64,000 nt of DNA from Meghimatium bilineatum (lineage: Eukaryota > Mollusca > Gastropoda > Stylommatophora > Philomycidae): contig CM067306.1 in the NCBI GenBank assembly GCA_034231615.1, positions 66,251,579 through 66,315,578 on the forward strand, given 5' to 3'. This document shows positions 34,954 to 45,344 of the stretch, in pieces (position 1 is the stretch's first letter; each line of letters opens with the position of its first letter). Under the pieces are notes generated by a model, which searched no databases, was not told the DNA's origin, and saw only the letters and a list, made by a program, of their open reading frames with translations. The position numbers and the translations under genes are program-made.

Positions 34954-35471
34954 GAGAGAAAGAGATGGAGAAATGTAGAGATAGGCAGAGACAATGAGAG
35001 AAAGAGATGGAGAAAAGTAGAGATAGGCAGAGACAATGAGAGAAAGAGATGGAGAAATGTAGAGATAGGCAGAGACAATGAGAGAAAGAGATGGAGAAAT
35101 GTAGAGATAGGCAGAGACAATGAGAGAAAGAGATGGAGAAATGTAGAGATAGGCAGAGACAATGGGAGAAAGAGATGGAGAAATGTAGAGATAGGCAGAG
35201 ACAATGAGAGAAAGAGATGGAGAAATGTAGAGATAGGCAGAGACAATGAGAGAAAGAGATGGAGAAATGTAGAGATAGGCAGAGACAATGAGAGAAAGAG
35301 ATGGAGAAATGTAGAGATAGGCAGAGACAATGGGAGAAAGAGATGGAGAAATGTAGAGATAGGCAGAGACAATGAGAGAAAGAGATGGAGAAATGTAGAG
35401 ATAGGCAGAGACAATGAGAGAAAGAGATGGAGAAATGTAGAGATAGGCAGAGACAATGAGAGAAAGAGAGA
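34954..35471 (+). repeat. 42-bp purine-rich minisatellite, about 12 copies
   Basis: Unit AGAAAGAGATGGAGAAATGT, AGAGATAGGC and AGAGACAATGAG. The period of 42 is a multiple of three, which opens frames on both strands. These are not genes. Confidence 0.98.
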
Positions 35472-36194
35472 GAGAGAGTGTGTCCATGAGACAGAGCGTG
35501 AACTCGGAAGACAGAAAATATTGAGAACACTACAAGATATCGATTTTAAATATCGTGTTATTGCTGTTGCTGTTGCTGATGGTGATAAGGACGACGATGA
35601 TGAAAGCAATGATGTACTAATAGTAGAAACAGCGACATCACATACAGAATAGACATTGCTGCACATACATACAGGACCATCTTAGTAGCTGTGAAAGATT
35701 TCGATGAAAGAGACGACGAAGATGAAAGATGATAGCAAGGAGAAGACAGAAGGTGCCGTATGTCTTCCACGACCTCACTCCTTCACATTCAAATACACAG
35801 AACCAATCACACACTCAAGAAACATCTAGAAATCTGCCTGCCTCTCACACGTACGCGCACAATCAGATCAGAAGCTAGAGCTTGCACACACTCGAACGAG
35901 CAACCAGAAATATGGGCCCACTTAAGAACATAGCTACTTTGGTTGTGCGACTCTGCAGTCCCTATCTGAACCAGATGTCTACCCTCAATGCCATGCAAAC
36001 ATCAACGTTCTTTAAGACGGTCAGTTTAGCGTACTGGAGTTGTGCAAACAGAATTGTGTATTGTGTACTGAATTTCAAACACATTTTCTGACATCACTCA
36101 AATAAAGGGAGATCCATCTGAGAATAATTCACAAAATAAATAAAAATAAAATGAAAAACGGTTTTCTTAAGAAGATTTACATCTTTCTTCTTGC
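35472..36194. other. Spacer, no gene seen
   Basis: Unique-looking, with small purine patches near 35585-35745. No domain or RNA recognised. Confidence 0.5.
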
Positions 36195-36670
36195 GCTTAG
36201 AATGTTGATGTTAATTCTTGGGTTTAGAATATTGATGTTAATTCTTGGGTTTAGAATGTTGATGTTGATTCTTGGTTTTGGAATGTCCATGTTAATTCTT
36301 GGTTTTTGAAAGTTGATGTTATTTTTGGGTTTAGAATGTTGATCTTAATTTGTTGGTTTAGAATGTTGATGTTAATTCTTGAAATCTGAATGTTGATATT
36401 AATTCTTGGGTTTAGAATGTTGATGTTAATTTCTTCTGTTGAGAATATTGATGTTAATTCTTTGATTTGGAATGTTGATGTTAATTTGTGGGTCTAGAAT
36501 GTTGATGTTAATTGTTTGGTTGAGAATGTTGATGTTAATTCTCGGTTTTTGAATATTGATCTTAATTCTTGTGTTTAGAAGGGTGATCTTAATTCGTGGG
36601 TTATAATGTTGATCTTAATTTGTGGGTTTAGAATTTTGATCTTAATTTGTGGGTCTAAATGTTGATGTTA
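36195..36670 (+). repeat. Degenerate 27-bp repeat, about 17 copies
   Basis: Imperfect copies of TTGATGTTAATTCTTGGGTT plus TAGAATG, with many substitutions and small indels. This is an old array. Confidence 0.9.
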
Positions 36671-37194
36671 ACGGCGTTGGAACTCTGAACAATGAAACAG
36701 GGCCGTAGATATAAAATAGGGGAGAGGGGTGTTATACATAACAAAATAGGCAAATAGTGCGTCTTTATGTGTCAGATATTATTTGTTCATGGGAATTTTA
36801 TGACATTTTCCCAAAGATCCAATGGTGTAAGGGAAATGGTAACGTAAGGTGAGGGGAGGGGCGTGTTCTAGACAAGTGTTTTGGCCAAGTTCTTAGTTCT
36901 AAATGGTATGTTCTGATGTGCTAAGGGGAAGGGGTTTTGGTCACCCTAACACCAACCTCCATTTATCAACGGGCCTGAAAAGAATAATAACACCGACATG
37001 TGTCATAAATATCGTAAGAGATAACTAAGAAGGTTACCTGCGTAAATAAATACAAGTGATACTTCTCATTGATGCACTTGTAAACAGGACATCGCGGCCT
37101 AATAAGGGCTTTCGACATCAAGAAAATGTAAGTTAGCCATGGGACGGAGGAAACTGGGTAAGTAGTCACAGATATAATGTTGTCATTGTAACTT
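36671..37194. other. Spacer, no gene seen
   Basis: No supported feature. Confidence 0.5.
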
Positions 37195-37860
37195 TAGGTG
37201 CACAGTACTCGCAGGTTTATAGTCATCACTATAATTACGTACAAAAACGCACGTGTGTTGCCGAGGACGGAAAGGGGAGAAAAGAATAACAGCACTGTTT
37301 ACCTTCCATGCATGTCGTAAAAGGCGACTAAGGAAGTTATGGGATGGAGGAGGCTGTCCCTTCCCATATAGGGTAGTGACACAAAGTCATGCTGACGTGG
37401 GACGTGTCAGGCCGAAAGGCGCAGATATCGCAGCAATGCTGTAAACCATTCCGTTCTCCGTTCTTGATCTTAATTTGCGTTCTACAACGCATTCCGTTCT
37501 CCGGACTACATCCTGCTAATTTGCAGGAGTTTGAGAACGAACGCAGAAGAAGAAGAAGGTACAAAATACTCGCAGGTTTAAAGTTATCATTATAACTAGG
37601 CACAGCATGAAAGGTATGAAGTTATCATTATAACTAGGCACAGCATGAAAGGTATGAAGTTATCATTATAACTAGGCACAGCATGAAAGGTATGAAGTTA
37701 TCATTATAACTAGGCACAGCATGAAAGGTATGAAGTTATCATTATAACTAGGCACAGCATGAAAGGTATGAAGTTATCATTATAACTAGGCACAGCATGA
37801 AAGGTATGAATTTATCATTATAACTAGGCACAGCATGAAAGGTATGAAGTTATCAATGTG
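37195..37860 (+). repeat. 38-bp minisatellite interrupted by a fam1 insertion
   Basis: At 37567-37860 seven near-perfect units of AGTTATCATTATAACTAGGC plus ACAGCATGAAAGGTATGA occur. A diverged unit of the same array lies on the left at 37195-37238 (GTACTCGCAGGTTTATAGTC, ATCACTATAATTAC), and another starts immediately right of the insertion (TACTCGCAGGTTTAAAGTTA). A SINE-like element (37247-37558) therefore landed between array units. Confidence 0.88.
37247..37558 (+). mobile_element. fam1 SINE-like retroposon, most complete copy
   Basis: This is a 312-bp insertion flanked by GTACAAAA on both sides (37239-37246 and 37559-37566), a clean target duplication. It begins ACGCACGTGTGTTGCCGAGG and contains TTTACCTTCCATGCATGTCG, AAAAGGCGACTAAGGAAGTT and AGGCCGAAAGGCGCAGATAT. 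It ends TTTGAGAACGAACGCAGAAG with a short GAA-repeat tail, as expected of target-primed insertion. No coding capacity and no clear tRNA boxes are visible, so its RNA ancestor is unknown. Relatives are at 13832, 38480, 41611, 45915, 50640, 55128 and 63423. Confidence 0.85.
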
Positions 37861-38192
37861 ACCAGTGACTAAATACCTCTATAAAGTAGATATTTGAAGT
37901 AAAGACAAACATTCGCAGACAATTTCAGCTGAAATTTCTACAGACAACAGAAACAATGTGAAATGATTAGCTACAATAAAGTTTGCACTAACATCAGCAT
38001 CTTGTCTGACCTTCAAACCTGGAGACATCTAGTACCATATCATCATACCCACGAACTGATTATGTCACTATCACGCGACAACATTTCCAGCATCGATTAT
38101 TATGCTCTTTAATTGTTCTTGCCTTACCATCTCGCTGCTTTTCTCTCTAATATCGAATTCAAGTTTATATTTCTCAAACTCACATTACATTA
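37861..38192. other. Spacer, no gene seen
   Basis: No supported feature. Confidence 0.5.
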
Positions 38193-38400
38193 TATTCTTC
38201 TTCTTCTTCACCGTTCATTCTCAAACTCCCGCTGGATCTCTCTTGTAGCAGGACCATGGTCCTGTTAGATTTCCAGCAGGATGTAGTCCACCAGAAAATG
38301 GAAACGCGTTGTGTCATCGTTTTATTTGCGCTAATTGTCCGACACAACCATTCATACTTCTGCAGGTCTCCAGAATGTAGCACGGAGACTATGATCTGTC
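38193..38400 (+). mobile_element. fam2 interspersed repeat
   Basis: TTCTTCTTCTTCTTCACCGT, then CTCCCGCTGGATCTCTCTTG, TAGCAGGACCATGGTCCTG, CGCGTTGTGTCATCGTTTTA and TCTGCAGGTC. If the insertion is on the minus strand, the leading TTC repeat is a GAA tail, as in fam1. Confidence 0.75.
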
Positions 38401-38479
38401 GTTGGTACATACATATATATATATATATATAAATGTGATAACAATATTTAGGTCGTACTGATCAGCTGTAATTTAACTT

Positions 38480-38695
38480 GGCAACAAAAGGGGTCCACAG
38501 AATAGCCATAGAAACACTTTTTTACTTTCCATCACGTCGTACGAGACCACTAGGGGTGGGGGATGAGCTGTCTGAGGGAACGGGGTGGAGTTTCAGGTCC
38601 CATCACATACAGGGACAAAATGATCCAGTAGCCTTGCTGGAGTATGAAGTATCGGGCCAAAAGGCGCAGATATTGCAGCAAAGCAAATTTCTTCT
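38480..38695 (+). mobile_element. fam1 repeat, 5' part
   Basis: Diverged fam1 head: ACTTTCCATCACGTCGTACG, ACCACTAGGGGTGGGGGATG, then GGGCCAAAAGGCGCAGATAT and TGCAGCAAAGCA. It ends exactly where an inverted fam2 copy begins with TTCTTCTTCAGC. Confidence 0.7.
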
Positions 38696-38850
38696 TCAGC
38701 GTTAATTCTCAAACTCCCACTGGATCTCTCTTGTAGCAGGACCATGGGCATACTAGATTTACAGTAGGATGTAGCCCAGAGAGTGCAAATACATTGAGTT
38801 GTCGTTTTATTTGTGTCAATTCCCTCATACATCCGTCTTCGGCTGGACAA
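38696..38850 (+). mobile_element. fam2 interspersed repeat
   Basis: TTCTTCAGCGTTAATTCTCA begins the copy. CTCCCACTGGATCTCTCTTG, TAGCAGGACCATGGGCATAC and CATCCGTCTTCGGCTGG follow the same order as the 38193 copy. Confidence 0.75.
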
Positions 38851-39696
38851 CGGAAATCTCTTGAATAGATTTAGTGAATGACATCGTCCTGTAGTATATA
38901 TTTCGTGAAGAACATAGTCTTGTGGCTTTCTTCCATAGAGTTAGCGAAGGACTTGAGCTGTATCTCTCTTCACTAGAACCCGAACATAAATGCACTCGCG
39001 GCTCTGCACGTTACCTCCCGTCCTACACGAAGTCACCTCTCAGAGGGTGTTAATTGTGTATAAGAAACACTTTGTTTTAAAAATAACGACACAGATCTGA
39101 CAGAATGACACTTATGCTCTAGATCAGAAATCTACGAATTCACCTGAAGTCAATCAGACATAGCTTTACCGGGCCCAACTTCTGCTCCCTAGTCATGTAG
39201 TAAGACAGGGTAGAGAGCTAAAGGTAAATATACACTCCCCAGAGGCCTTTTTGCGACCTATCGACAGAAACACTGCACGGAATTACACTATTACGTGTCA
39301 CAAGGTGAGGCTGATTACGTATCGAAATTAAATGAATAGGACAGAGTGAGGCACAATATTATAATGAGGGGGGGGGGGGGCGGGTGACGTCGATAGGTCA
39401 CATATTGACCTCAAGAAATGGGATATTCATCATGAGTTCCGCAGCCAGTCTCATTAAATGAGCCACAGTTTAACAAAAAGTGACATCATTTACCTTTACT
39501 TAACACCCTTCTAAATGGTCCCGTTCATGTGGTTCCGGAGAAGCATCAATCATTTTATTATATATTGAAATAATACACATTTATCTTTTCTTCTATTGCC
39601 TTTTAATTTGTATATTAGGATTATTGTTATTGTACCTTTTGTTAAATTAATATACAATTGTGTTCTGATGGCTTCCTTACACAGAACAATCTCTGC
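38851..39696. other. Spacer, no gene seen
   Basis: Mixed composition, with a poly-G run at about 39368-39380. No gene or recognisable element. Confidence 0.5.
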
Positions 39697-40192
39697 TGCA
39701 GTGTAAGAGCAAATCTGTACTGCAGTGTAAGAGCAAATCTGTACTGCAGTGTAAGAGCAAATCTGTACTGCAGTGTAAGAGCTAATCTGTACTGCAATGT
39801 AAGAGCAAATCTGTACTGCAGTGTAAGAGCTAATCTGTACTGCAGTGTAAGAGCAAATCTGTACTGCAGTGTAAGAGCTAATCTGTACTGCAGTGTAAGA
39901 GCAAATCTGTACTGCAGTGTAAGAGCTAATCTGTACTGCAGTGTAAGAGCAAATCTGTACTGCAGTGTAAGAGCAAATCTTTACTGCAGTGTAAGAGCAA
40001 ATCTGTACTGCAGTGTAAGAGCAAATCTGTACTGCAGTGTAAGAGCTAATCTGTACTGCAGTGTAAGAGCAAATCTGTACTGCAGTGTAAGAGCAAATCT
40101 GTACTGCAGTGTAAGAGCTAATCTGTACTGCAGTGTAAGAGCTAATCTGTACTGCAGTGTAAGAGCTAATCTGTACTGCAGTGTAAGAGCTA
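39697..40192 (+). repeat. 24-bp minisatellite, about 20 copies
   Basis: Unit CTGTACTGCAGTGTAAGAGC plus AAAT or TAAT. The two variants are mixed. Each unit holds a PstI-type CTGCAG palindrome. The frames on both strands follow from the 24-bp period. Confidence 0.98.
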
Positions 40193-40774
40193 AGGACGAC
40201 CAATGATTACATCGTCTAATATCTTATTATTATTACGTTCTAATTTCTATTTTTCATATGGGATGTAATATCTATTTAATACAACATCTACTATCTATTT
40301 AATACGACATCTACTATCTATTTAATGTTATATCTATTTGGTTGGTTTTAAATTTCATGTCCTGTTTTTATATTTGTGTTTCGTCTATGTGTTGCCGGGG
40401 CTCGCTATGGAAGCAACGAATAGTAAATAACACGTTAACGGGGCATATATGTTGCAGAACCACACAAACATATACACATCCCTCAAACCACACACATATA
40501 CAAACACATACACACCAGTGTGACCGCTCTACTAAAACCAGCAGATTTATTAGGCTCATACCCGCAGGTTTGCTGCACGTGCAGATCATATTGTCCTCGG
40601 TTTGACGTTTTCAAAGAGATTGTGTATTTGTACTCACTCCAGAATTCAACAGAGGCTGCGGGGACAGCATCAAACACTCGTTTTGATTAGGTTTGGTTCG
40701 TATTCGTCTTGTGTTTCATTTTTATTTCTGATTCAAGAGTTATGAAGATGAAAGATTATATACACGAGTGGAGT
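40193..40774. other. Short repeats and a possible fam1 head, no gene seen
   Basis: At 40258-40332 three copies of ATCTATTTAATACAACATCT occur. At 40390-40450 GTGTTGCCGGGGCTCGCTAT resembles a fam1 5' end. CA-rich patches lie at 40467-40515. Confidence 0.5.
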
Positions 40775-40777
40775 GAG

Positions 40778-40808
<31 letters not shown>

Positions 40809-40990
40809 GAGAAGAGATACGACGAGACAGAGAAAATTGTAGCTGCAGTGTAGATGAGGAGATGGATAGAGAAGGTGGGATCCGTATATGGAAACGAGTA
40901 AAAAATGGAAGTAGTTAGAGAGACTGTGGAGTGAAGAGTGAGATAGAAAATGAGGATGTGAATGGGTTGAGTGAGAGTAACATTGAGGGA
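40775..40990 (+). repeat. Purine-rich tract
   Basis: GA-rich low-complexity sequence starting with an AGAG run at about 40790. No gene. Confidence 0.75.
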
Positions 40991-41344
40991 AAGAGTTTGT
41001 TTAGATGTAATTGACGAATGGGCGTATACAGTTGGGCGTATGTGTTAACATGAGTGTATGAAACTGCAAAAGTACGTGAGAGTGAACGTGCGCAGGTACG
41101 CTATTCGTTATAGAATTGACTACAAAACACCCACCTGGTCTATATGTGCTTAGTTTCTAGTAGCATTTATCGATATATATATATATGTACGTACTGATTG
41201 ACAATACATGTAATAAAGAGAATATCCGACAGACAGGTGAATGGCAAAGTATCAAAGATATATAGGCAATTTGACAAATATGTATAAGGACATTAGTTTA
41301 CATGTGAAAACAACAATAATATATAATAAAAATGAGTGTCTTGT
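40991..41344. other. Spacer, no gene seen
   Basis: AT-rich, with a short (TA)n near 41173. It may belong to the element that carries the motif at 41352. Confidence 0.45.
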
Positions 41345-41395
41345 TTTTTTTCTGATAAAGGTTGGTAGATCGAAACGTTGAATTCATCCCGGTAT
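41345..41395 (+). ncRNA. Hammerhead-ribozyme-like core (relic)
   Basis: CTGATAA (41352-41358), a weak 4-bp stem (GGTT/GATC) and CGAAACGTTGA (41371-41381). The layout CTGATGA - stem - GAAAC is that of the hammerhead core found in Penelope-like retroelements. Here the first box has a G-to-A change expected to abolish cleavage. Similar motifs occur at 46689, 50404 and 51321. It is a relic or look-alike and is not shown to be a functional ribozyme. Confidence 0.35.
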
Positions 41396-41610
41396 ATATA
41401 TTCTATTAGATATTAGTGTTCATTTTAATGTCATATTTTTCTAGTCCGAATATATGTCGTATACTGATTGTCCTTGAAGTTGTTAATCTTCCAGGTAAGT
41501 AAAGATGGCTACAGTCCAGATGGTCCTGAGTAGGAGAGTTCAGATTTTTCCTTCCGATTCTGTTTCTTGTAAACTTCCGGTTGTATTCTTTCTTTTTCAA
41601 ATTTAGTGAT

Positions 41611-41855
41611 CTTCTTCTGCGTTCGTTCTCAAACTCTTGCAGATTAGCAGGATGTTGTCCGGAGAACGGAATGCGTTGTGTCATGCTTTACAGCAGTGCT
41701 GCGAAATCTGCGCCTTTCGGCCTGACACATCCTACTTCAGCATGACTTTGGGTCACTACCCTATATGTGATGGGACAGTCAACTCCATCCCATAACCTCC
41801 TTAGTCGCCTTTTACGACATGCGTGGAAGGTAAACAGTGTTGCTATTCACGGGCG
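41611..41855 (-). mobile_element. fam1 SINE-like insertion in LINE-E, 12-bp target duplication
   Basis: This 245-bp fam1 copy on the minus strand is bounded by AAATTTAGTGAT at 41599-41610 and at 41856-41867. LINE-E coding sequence continues on both sides, so the insertion is younger than the LINE. The tail side begins CTTCTTCTGCGTTCGTTCTC (GAAG tail on the minus strand). The head is shorter than that of the 37247 copy and ends TGTTGCTATTCACGGGCG, so it is 5' truncated or a variant. Confidence 0.9.
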
Positions 41856-43439
41856 AAATTTAGTGATGTCAGAAGTGATCTGGGTGTGCCAAGCTGAGCA
41901 ATCAAGGGATGTAGTCTCCCAGGACCTAGGATCTATGCTGCAGTGCTTGGAAAAGTTTTTTATGTGTTCCTGAACGCAATTTTTCTGCCTTCCTCTTGAA
42001 CGTTTACAACCGCACAGCTCCCCATAGAATAATCTCTTTGGAAGACCCTTGTCTGGCATTTGCACGATGTGGTCAGTCCAGCGGAGTTGGGGCCTAATTT
42101 ACATGGATACTTTTCATACGGGATTTTTGAATGATGTCTGGTAATTGATCCGGCAAACGTACTCCCATAAGAGTTTCTTAGGTACCGAAGGTGAAAAGAG
42201 TTAAGTTGTCGAGAGTCTGTCTCGCCTAGACATTCCAGGATGAGGAAGCATAAAAGAGTGTTGGTAGAACCACTGCGCGGCAGACGTCCAAATTAGTTGT
42301 CTACCTGAGACCACGCCTGATCCATACATTGATAGCAACGTTCACAAAGGCCACACTAGCTTGAGCAGTACGCAGGGTAACATGCTCGTCAATAGTCGAA
42401 GTTTGCGATTTGGTGCTGCCGAGATATACAAACGTTTTGCCAATATCATGTTTTTGTCCCTTTACCGTGATTACAGGTTCTGTGTAGGGGACACCTGGCA
42501 CTGGTTGATACATTACTAAAGTCTTCGGGGTGCTGATGGTGAGACAGAACGCATCACAGGCCAAAATAATCTTATATCTTATAAAGATATATGATAGAAG
42601 CACCCTTAAAGTCTTGCGGTATCGCTTCCAGGTTCCACTTTGTTTGAAAGAGCTCTGTAAGTTTAGTAATCTTCACAGAGATAAACGTCAGCTGGAATGC
42701 AGCCTGGACCAGGCGCTTTTTCAACGGACAAATTAGAGATGGCATTCTCCGCTTCCTCACGGGAAGGGGGTACCATAAGTGTATGGTTGTTTTTTATTTG
42801 TGTGATGGCTTTCTCGTTGATGTTGGAGGAACAGTCTTGTACATTTTGAAAATGTTCAGTCCAGCTCTTGAGAATTTCCTCTTTGTCAATGATGGTATGC
42901 TTTTCACCTTCTCTGAGAAGTGGACACGTTCTCGGAATCTGAGGGCTATAGATTGCTTCTAGCGCTGAATAAAATGTCTGCATATTATTGCTGTCAGGAT
43001 AATGATGTATCTCTTTGACTTTGCTACTAAGTCTTGAGTCTTGCATCCTTCTTTGTTCTTTTTGCGGGTTTTTATTTGAGTTTGTGTGCAGCGTGATTTT
43101 GCTGGTTGATGTGGGGTCGTTCAGATAAACGTTTTACTATTTGTGCTTGTTGTTCAGGAGAGCTTTGACCTGTACATCGTTTTCGTAATACCAGTCGTGA
43201 TGCCTGCAAGCAGCAACGCCCACACCTTCTTCTTTAGTTTTGTACACAGTATCTCGGAGGTTTTCCCAGCTTTTCTGAATGTCTATAGTGTCGACTGCCA
43301 ATGCTGCAATTTTGGTATCCATTGAGCTTCGCAGAAGCTGTTTATAAAGTGGATCTTTCAATTTGGAGACGTCGAGGCGATTATGGCTGATATTTTGAAG
43401 TCGCCGGAGATGATGTGTATGGAGATTCATTTTGGAGAC

Positions 43440-43545
43440 TAGCAGTGTGTGGTCCGTCCAGCAGTGTGTGGTCCGTCCAGCAGTGTGTGGTCCGTCCAGC
43501 AGTGTGTGGTCCGTCCAGCAGTATGTGGTCCGTCCAGCAGTGGAC
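43440..43545 (-). repeat. 19-bp minisatellite inside LINE-E endonuclease region
   Basis: About 5.5 copies of AGCAGTGTGTGGTCCGTCC. On the minus strand the unit encodes C-W-T-D-H-T-L-L/G-R-T, i.e. it is the LINE's own CWTDH block amplified in place; LINE sequence resumes on both sides. Confidence 0.92.
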
Positions 43546-43644
43546 TCCACACATGGATTTAGTGACTCTCACATCATGCTTATTACGTTGTCTCACGATG
43601 CTATAATTGATTTGTTGCCACGGATATGATCCTGGGTGCATTCA

Positions 43645-43772
43645 TGAAGTCTTATTACAGTGAGGTAATTGAAGTCTTATTACAGTGAGGTAATTGAAGT
43701 CTTATTACAGTGAGGTAATTGAAGTCTTATTACAGTGAGGTAATTGAAGTCTTATTACAGTGAAGTAATTGA
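43645..43772 (-). repeat. 25-bp minisatellite inside LINE-E
   Basis: Five copies of GAAGTCTTATTACAGTGAGG plus TAATT. The minus-strand unit reads as Q-L-P-H-C-N-K-T-S, which fits the LINE reading ahead of the M-H-P block, so this too is amplified LINE sequence. Confidence 0.9.
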
Positions 43773-43997
43773 AAGGCAGTGTTGGAGATTAGAAGGTTAA
43801 ATGCGCAGAATCGAGCAGTAGCTGTCCATTGTTATTGCATTTTCTAATGTTATGCTCCTCCTACCCCAAGCACACCATCCCATGACTCCCAGTCCGAACC
43901 CAATCGTGCGTTGAAGTCACCAAGTATGATGAGTTTGTTGGATTTGGGGGTCTCCTGTATGATTTTTTTCAAGTTAACATAGAACTGATCTTTCTTT

Positions 43998-44185
43998 TCA
44001 TCGGGGTTCGTTATAGTCGGGGTTCGTCATAGTCGGGGGTTCGTCATAGTCGGGGTTCGTCATATTCGGGGTTCGTCATAGTCGGGGTTCGTCATAGTCG
44101 GGGTTCGTTATAGTCGGGGTTCGTCATAGTCGAGGTTCGTCATAGTCGGGGTTCGTCATAGTCGGGGTTCGTCATAGTCGGGGCA
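43998..44185 (-). repeat. 17-bp minisatellite inside LINE-E
   Basis: About ten copies of GTTCGTCATAGTCGGGG with few changes. On the minus strand the unit reads NPDYDEP across the end of the VYAPTMTNPD motif, i.e. an amplified piece of the endonuclease domain. Confidence 0.92.
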
Positions 44186-44375
44186 TATACGCTAAAAAAT
44201 GTTGCATGTCGTGTTTTAGAAAGTGGAAGGTGAACAGTCGTCAGCCAGTCACTAATGCCCTTAGGATGTTCAGCCATCTTTCTGACTAGGTTAGATTTAA
44301 TTGCAAGGCCAACTTCAGCATCGCGTTTCACATCTTGTTTTTCCCGAACAAATTGTGATTAAAGAAATCAAGATT

Positions 44376-44985
44376 TAGAAGTGAGAGAGAGAGCTAAAGT
44401 GAGTTGGAGTAGAGTGAACTCTAGGGAGAGAAAGAATAGAGAGAGAAAGAGGGAGGTGGGAACAGTGAGAAAGAGAGTAGAATGAAATAGAGAAATAGAT
44501 AGGTGTAGCGAAGTATAAAAAAGAATAGAGAAATAAAGATAAATTACAATAGAAAAAAAAATAGAGAAAAGATATAGATGGAAGATATAGGAATAAAGAG
44601 ATAAAAATAGATATACCGAACGAAATAGAGTGCACGAGCGAGACAAGTAGAGAGAAAATATTGAAATAGAGATAGAGAGATCGAGAGAAATAGAGAGAGT
44701 GCAAGTAATAGACAGGGAGAAAAAAGAAAGAGATAAATTAAGAGAAAGAGCAAAGAGAGAAAGAATAAAAATAGAGATATGTAGATATCGAGCGATACAG
44801 AGAGACATAAAATGAAAGAAATGAGAGAAAGATAGATGAGGAATGAAAGATAGATGCAGAAGGAAAGACTTGAGAGAAAGTGACAGAAGGAAAGATATGC
44901 GAGAAAGATAGAGACAGACGGAACGAGATGAGAGAAAGAAAGAAGAGGAAAGGACGAGATAGAATTAAAGTACGAGAAAATGTGA
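44376..44985 (+). repeat. Long purine-rich tract
   Basis: About 600 bp of nearly uninterrupted A/G with scattered T, rich in GAGAGA and AAATAGAG. It is low complexity and non-coding, and it abuts the truncated 5' end of LINE-E. Confidence 0.9.
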
Positions 44986-45344
44986 AATATTACAGACCGA
45001 TGCCGTTATTAAATGTAGACTGTATTGCCTTGATGTGCGCATCCTCCGTCGTGGTTGATGTGGATACCACTGATTAGACATTGCAAGATCAAAGACAAAT
45101 AGTCTTTGATGTGTGTGGCATTGTTCAGTACTCATCTTATGTGGATTCTGCCGTTCTGTCATATCCACACTGTGGTGGATGGTGGACGAAATATTGATAG
45201 TGGTATTTGAAAGTACTCGCCATCGACAGCGTAGCAGTGGATGTCATTAGTTGCGATGTGTGGGTTAACCCACACGATTGAGCAACATGTGAGATAGATG
45301 GTATTTATAAACATGCACTCATTACCTCTAAATCTTCTGATTTT
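44986..45344. other. Spacer, no gene seen
   Basis: No supported feature. Confidence 0.5.

Larger units (their letters stand above)
41430..44335 (-). pseudogene. LINE-E: decayed non-LTR retrotransposon (EN-RT-C-terminal region)
   Basis: The element reads right to left. The endonuclease part near 44330-44180 gives GVGLAIKSNLVRKMAEHPKG-like sequence, then VYAPTMTNPD, and the catalytic-domain motif GDFNARLG lies at 43899-43922. KHDVRVTKSMCG and CWTDH, then VSKMNLHTHH, lie at 43600-43400. The linker (43250-42670) includes DWYYENDVQVKALLNNKHK, WTEHFQNVQD and EKAPGPGCIPADVY. The RT keeps KLTELFQTKWNLEAIPQDFK then jumps near 42566 to LTISTPKTLVMYQPVPG and VYLGS, so the whole catalytic core with YADD has been deleted. 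The C-terminal region has MPDKGLPKRLFYGELC and, past the SINE insertion, TTSRTISIRHIF, which resembles the tail of a zinc finger. These motifs fit an APE-type LINE. The first letter of the GVG block is changed (GVGL), stops and frameshifts are frequent, and the 5' end is truncated near 44365. Confidence 0.9.

Noticed and set aside
34690..35666. Four overlapping frames of 237-265 codons on both strands
   Set aside because: A 42-bp purine-rich array opens these frames; the residue patterns (SLSPSLSL and RKRWRNVEIGRDNE) only mirror the unit.
39550..40206. Frames with SSYTAVQI or RANLYCSV repeats
   Set aside because: They are read through a 24-bp array on both strands.
41352..41381. Active hammerhead ribozyme
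   Set aside because: The first box is CTGATAA rather than CTGATGA and the stem is weak; a relic is the most that can be claimed.
43137..43550. Host gene for a 137-residue protein
   Set aside because: The reading belongs to the linker and endonuclease of LINE-E plus an internal 19-bp array.
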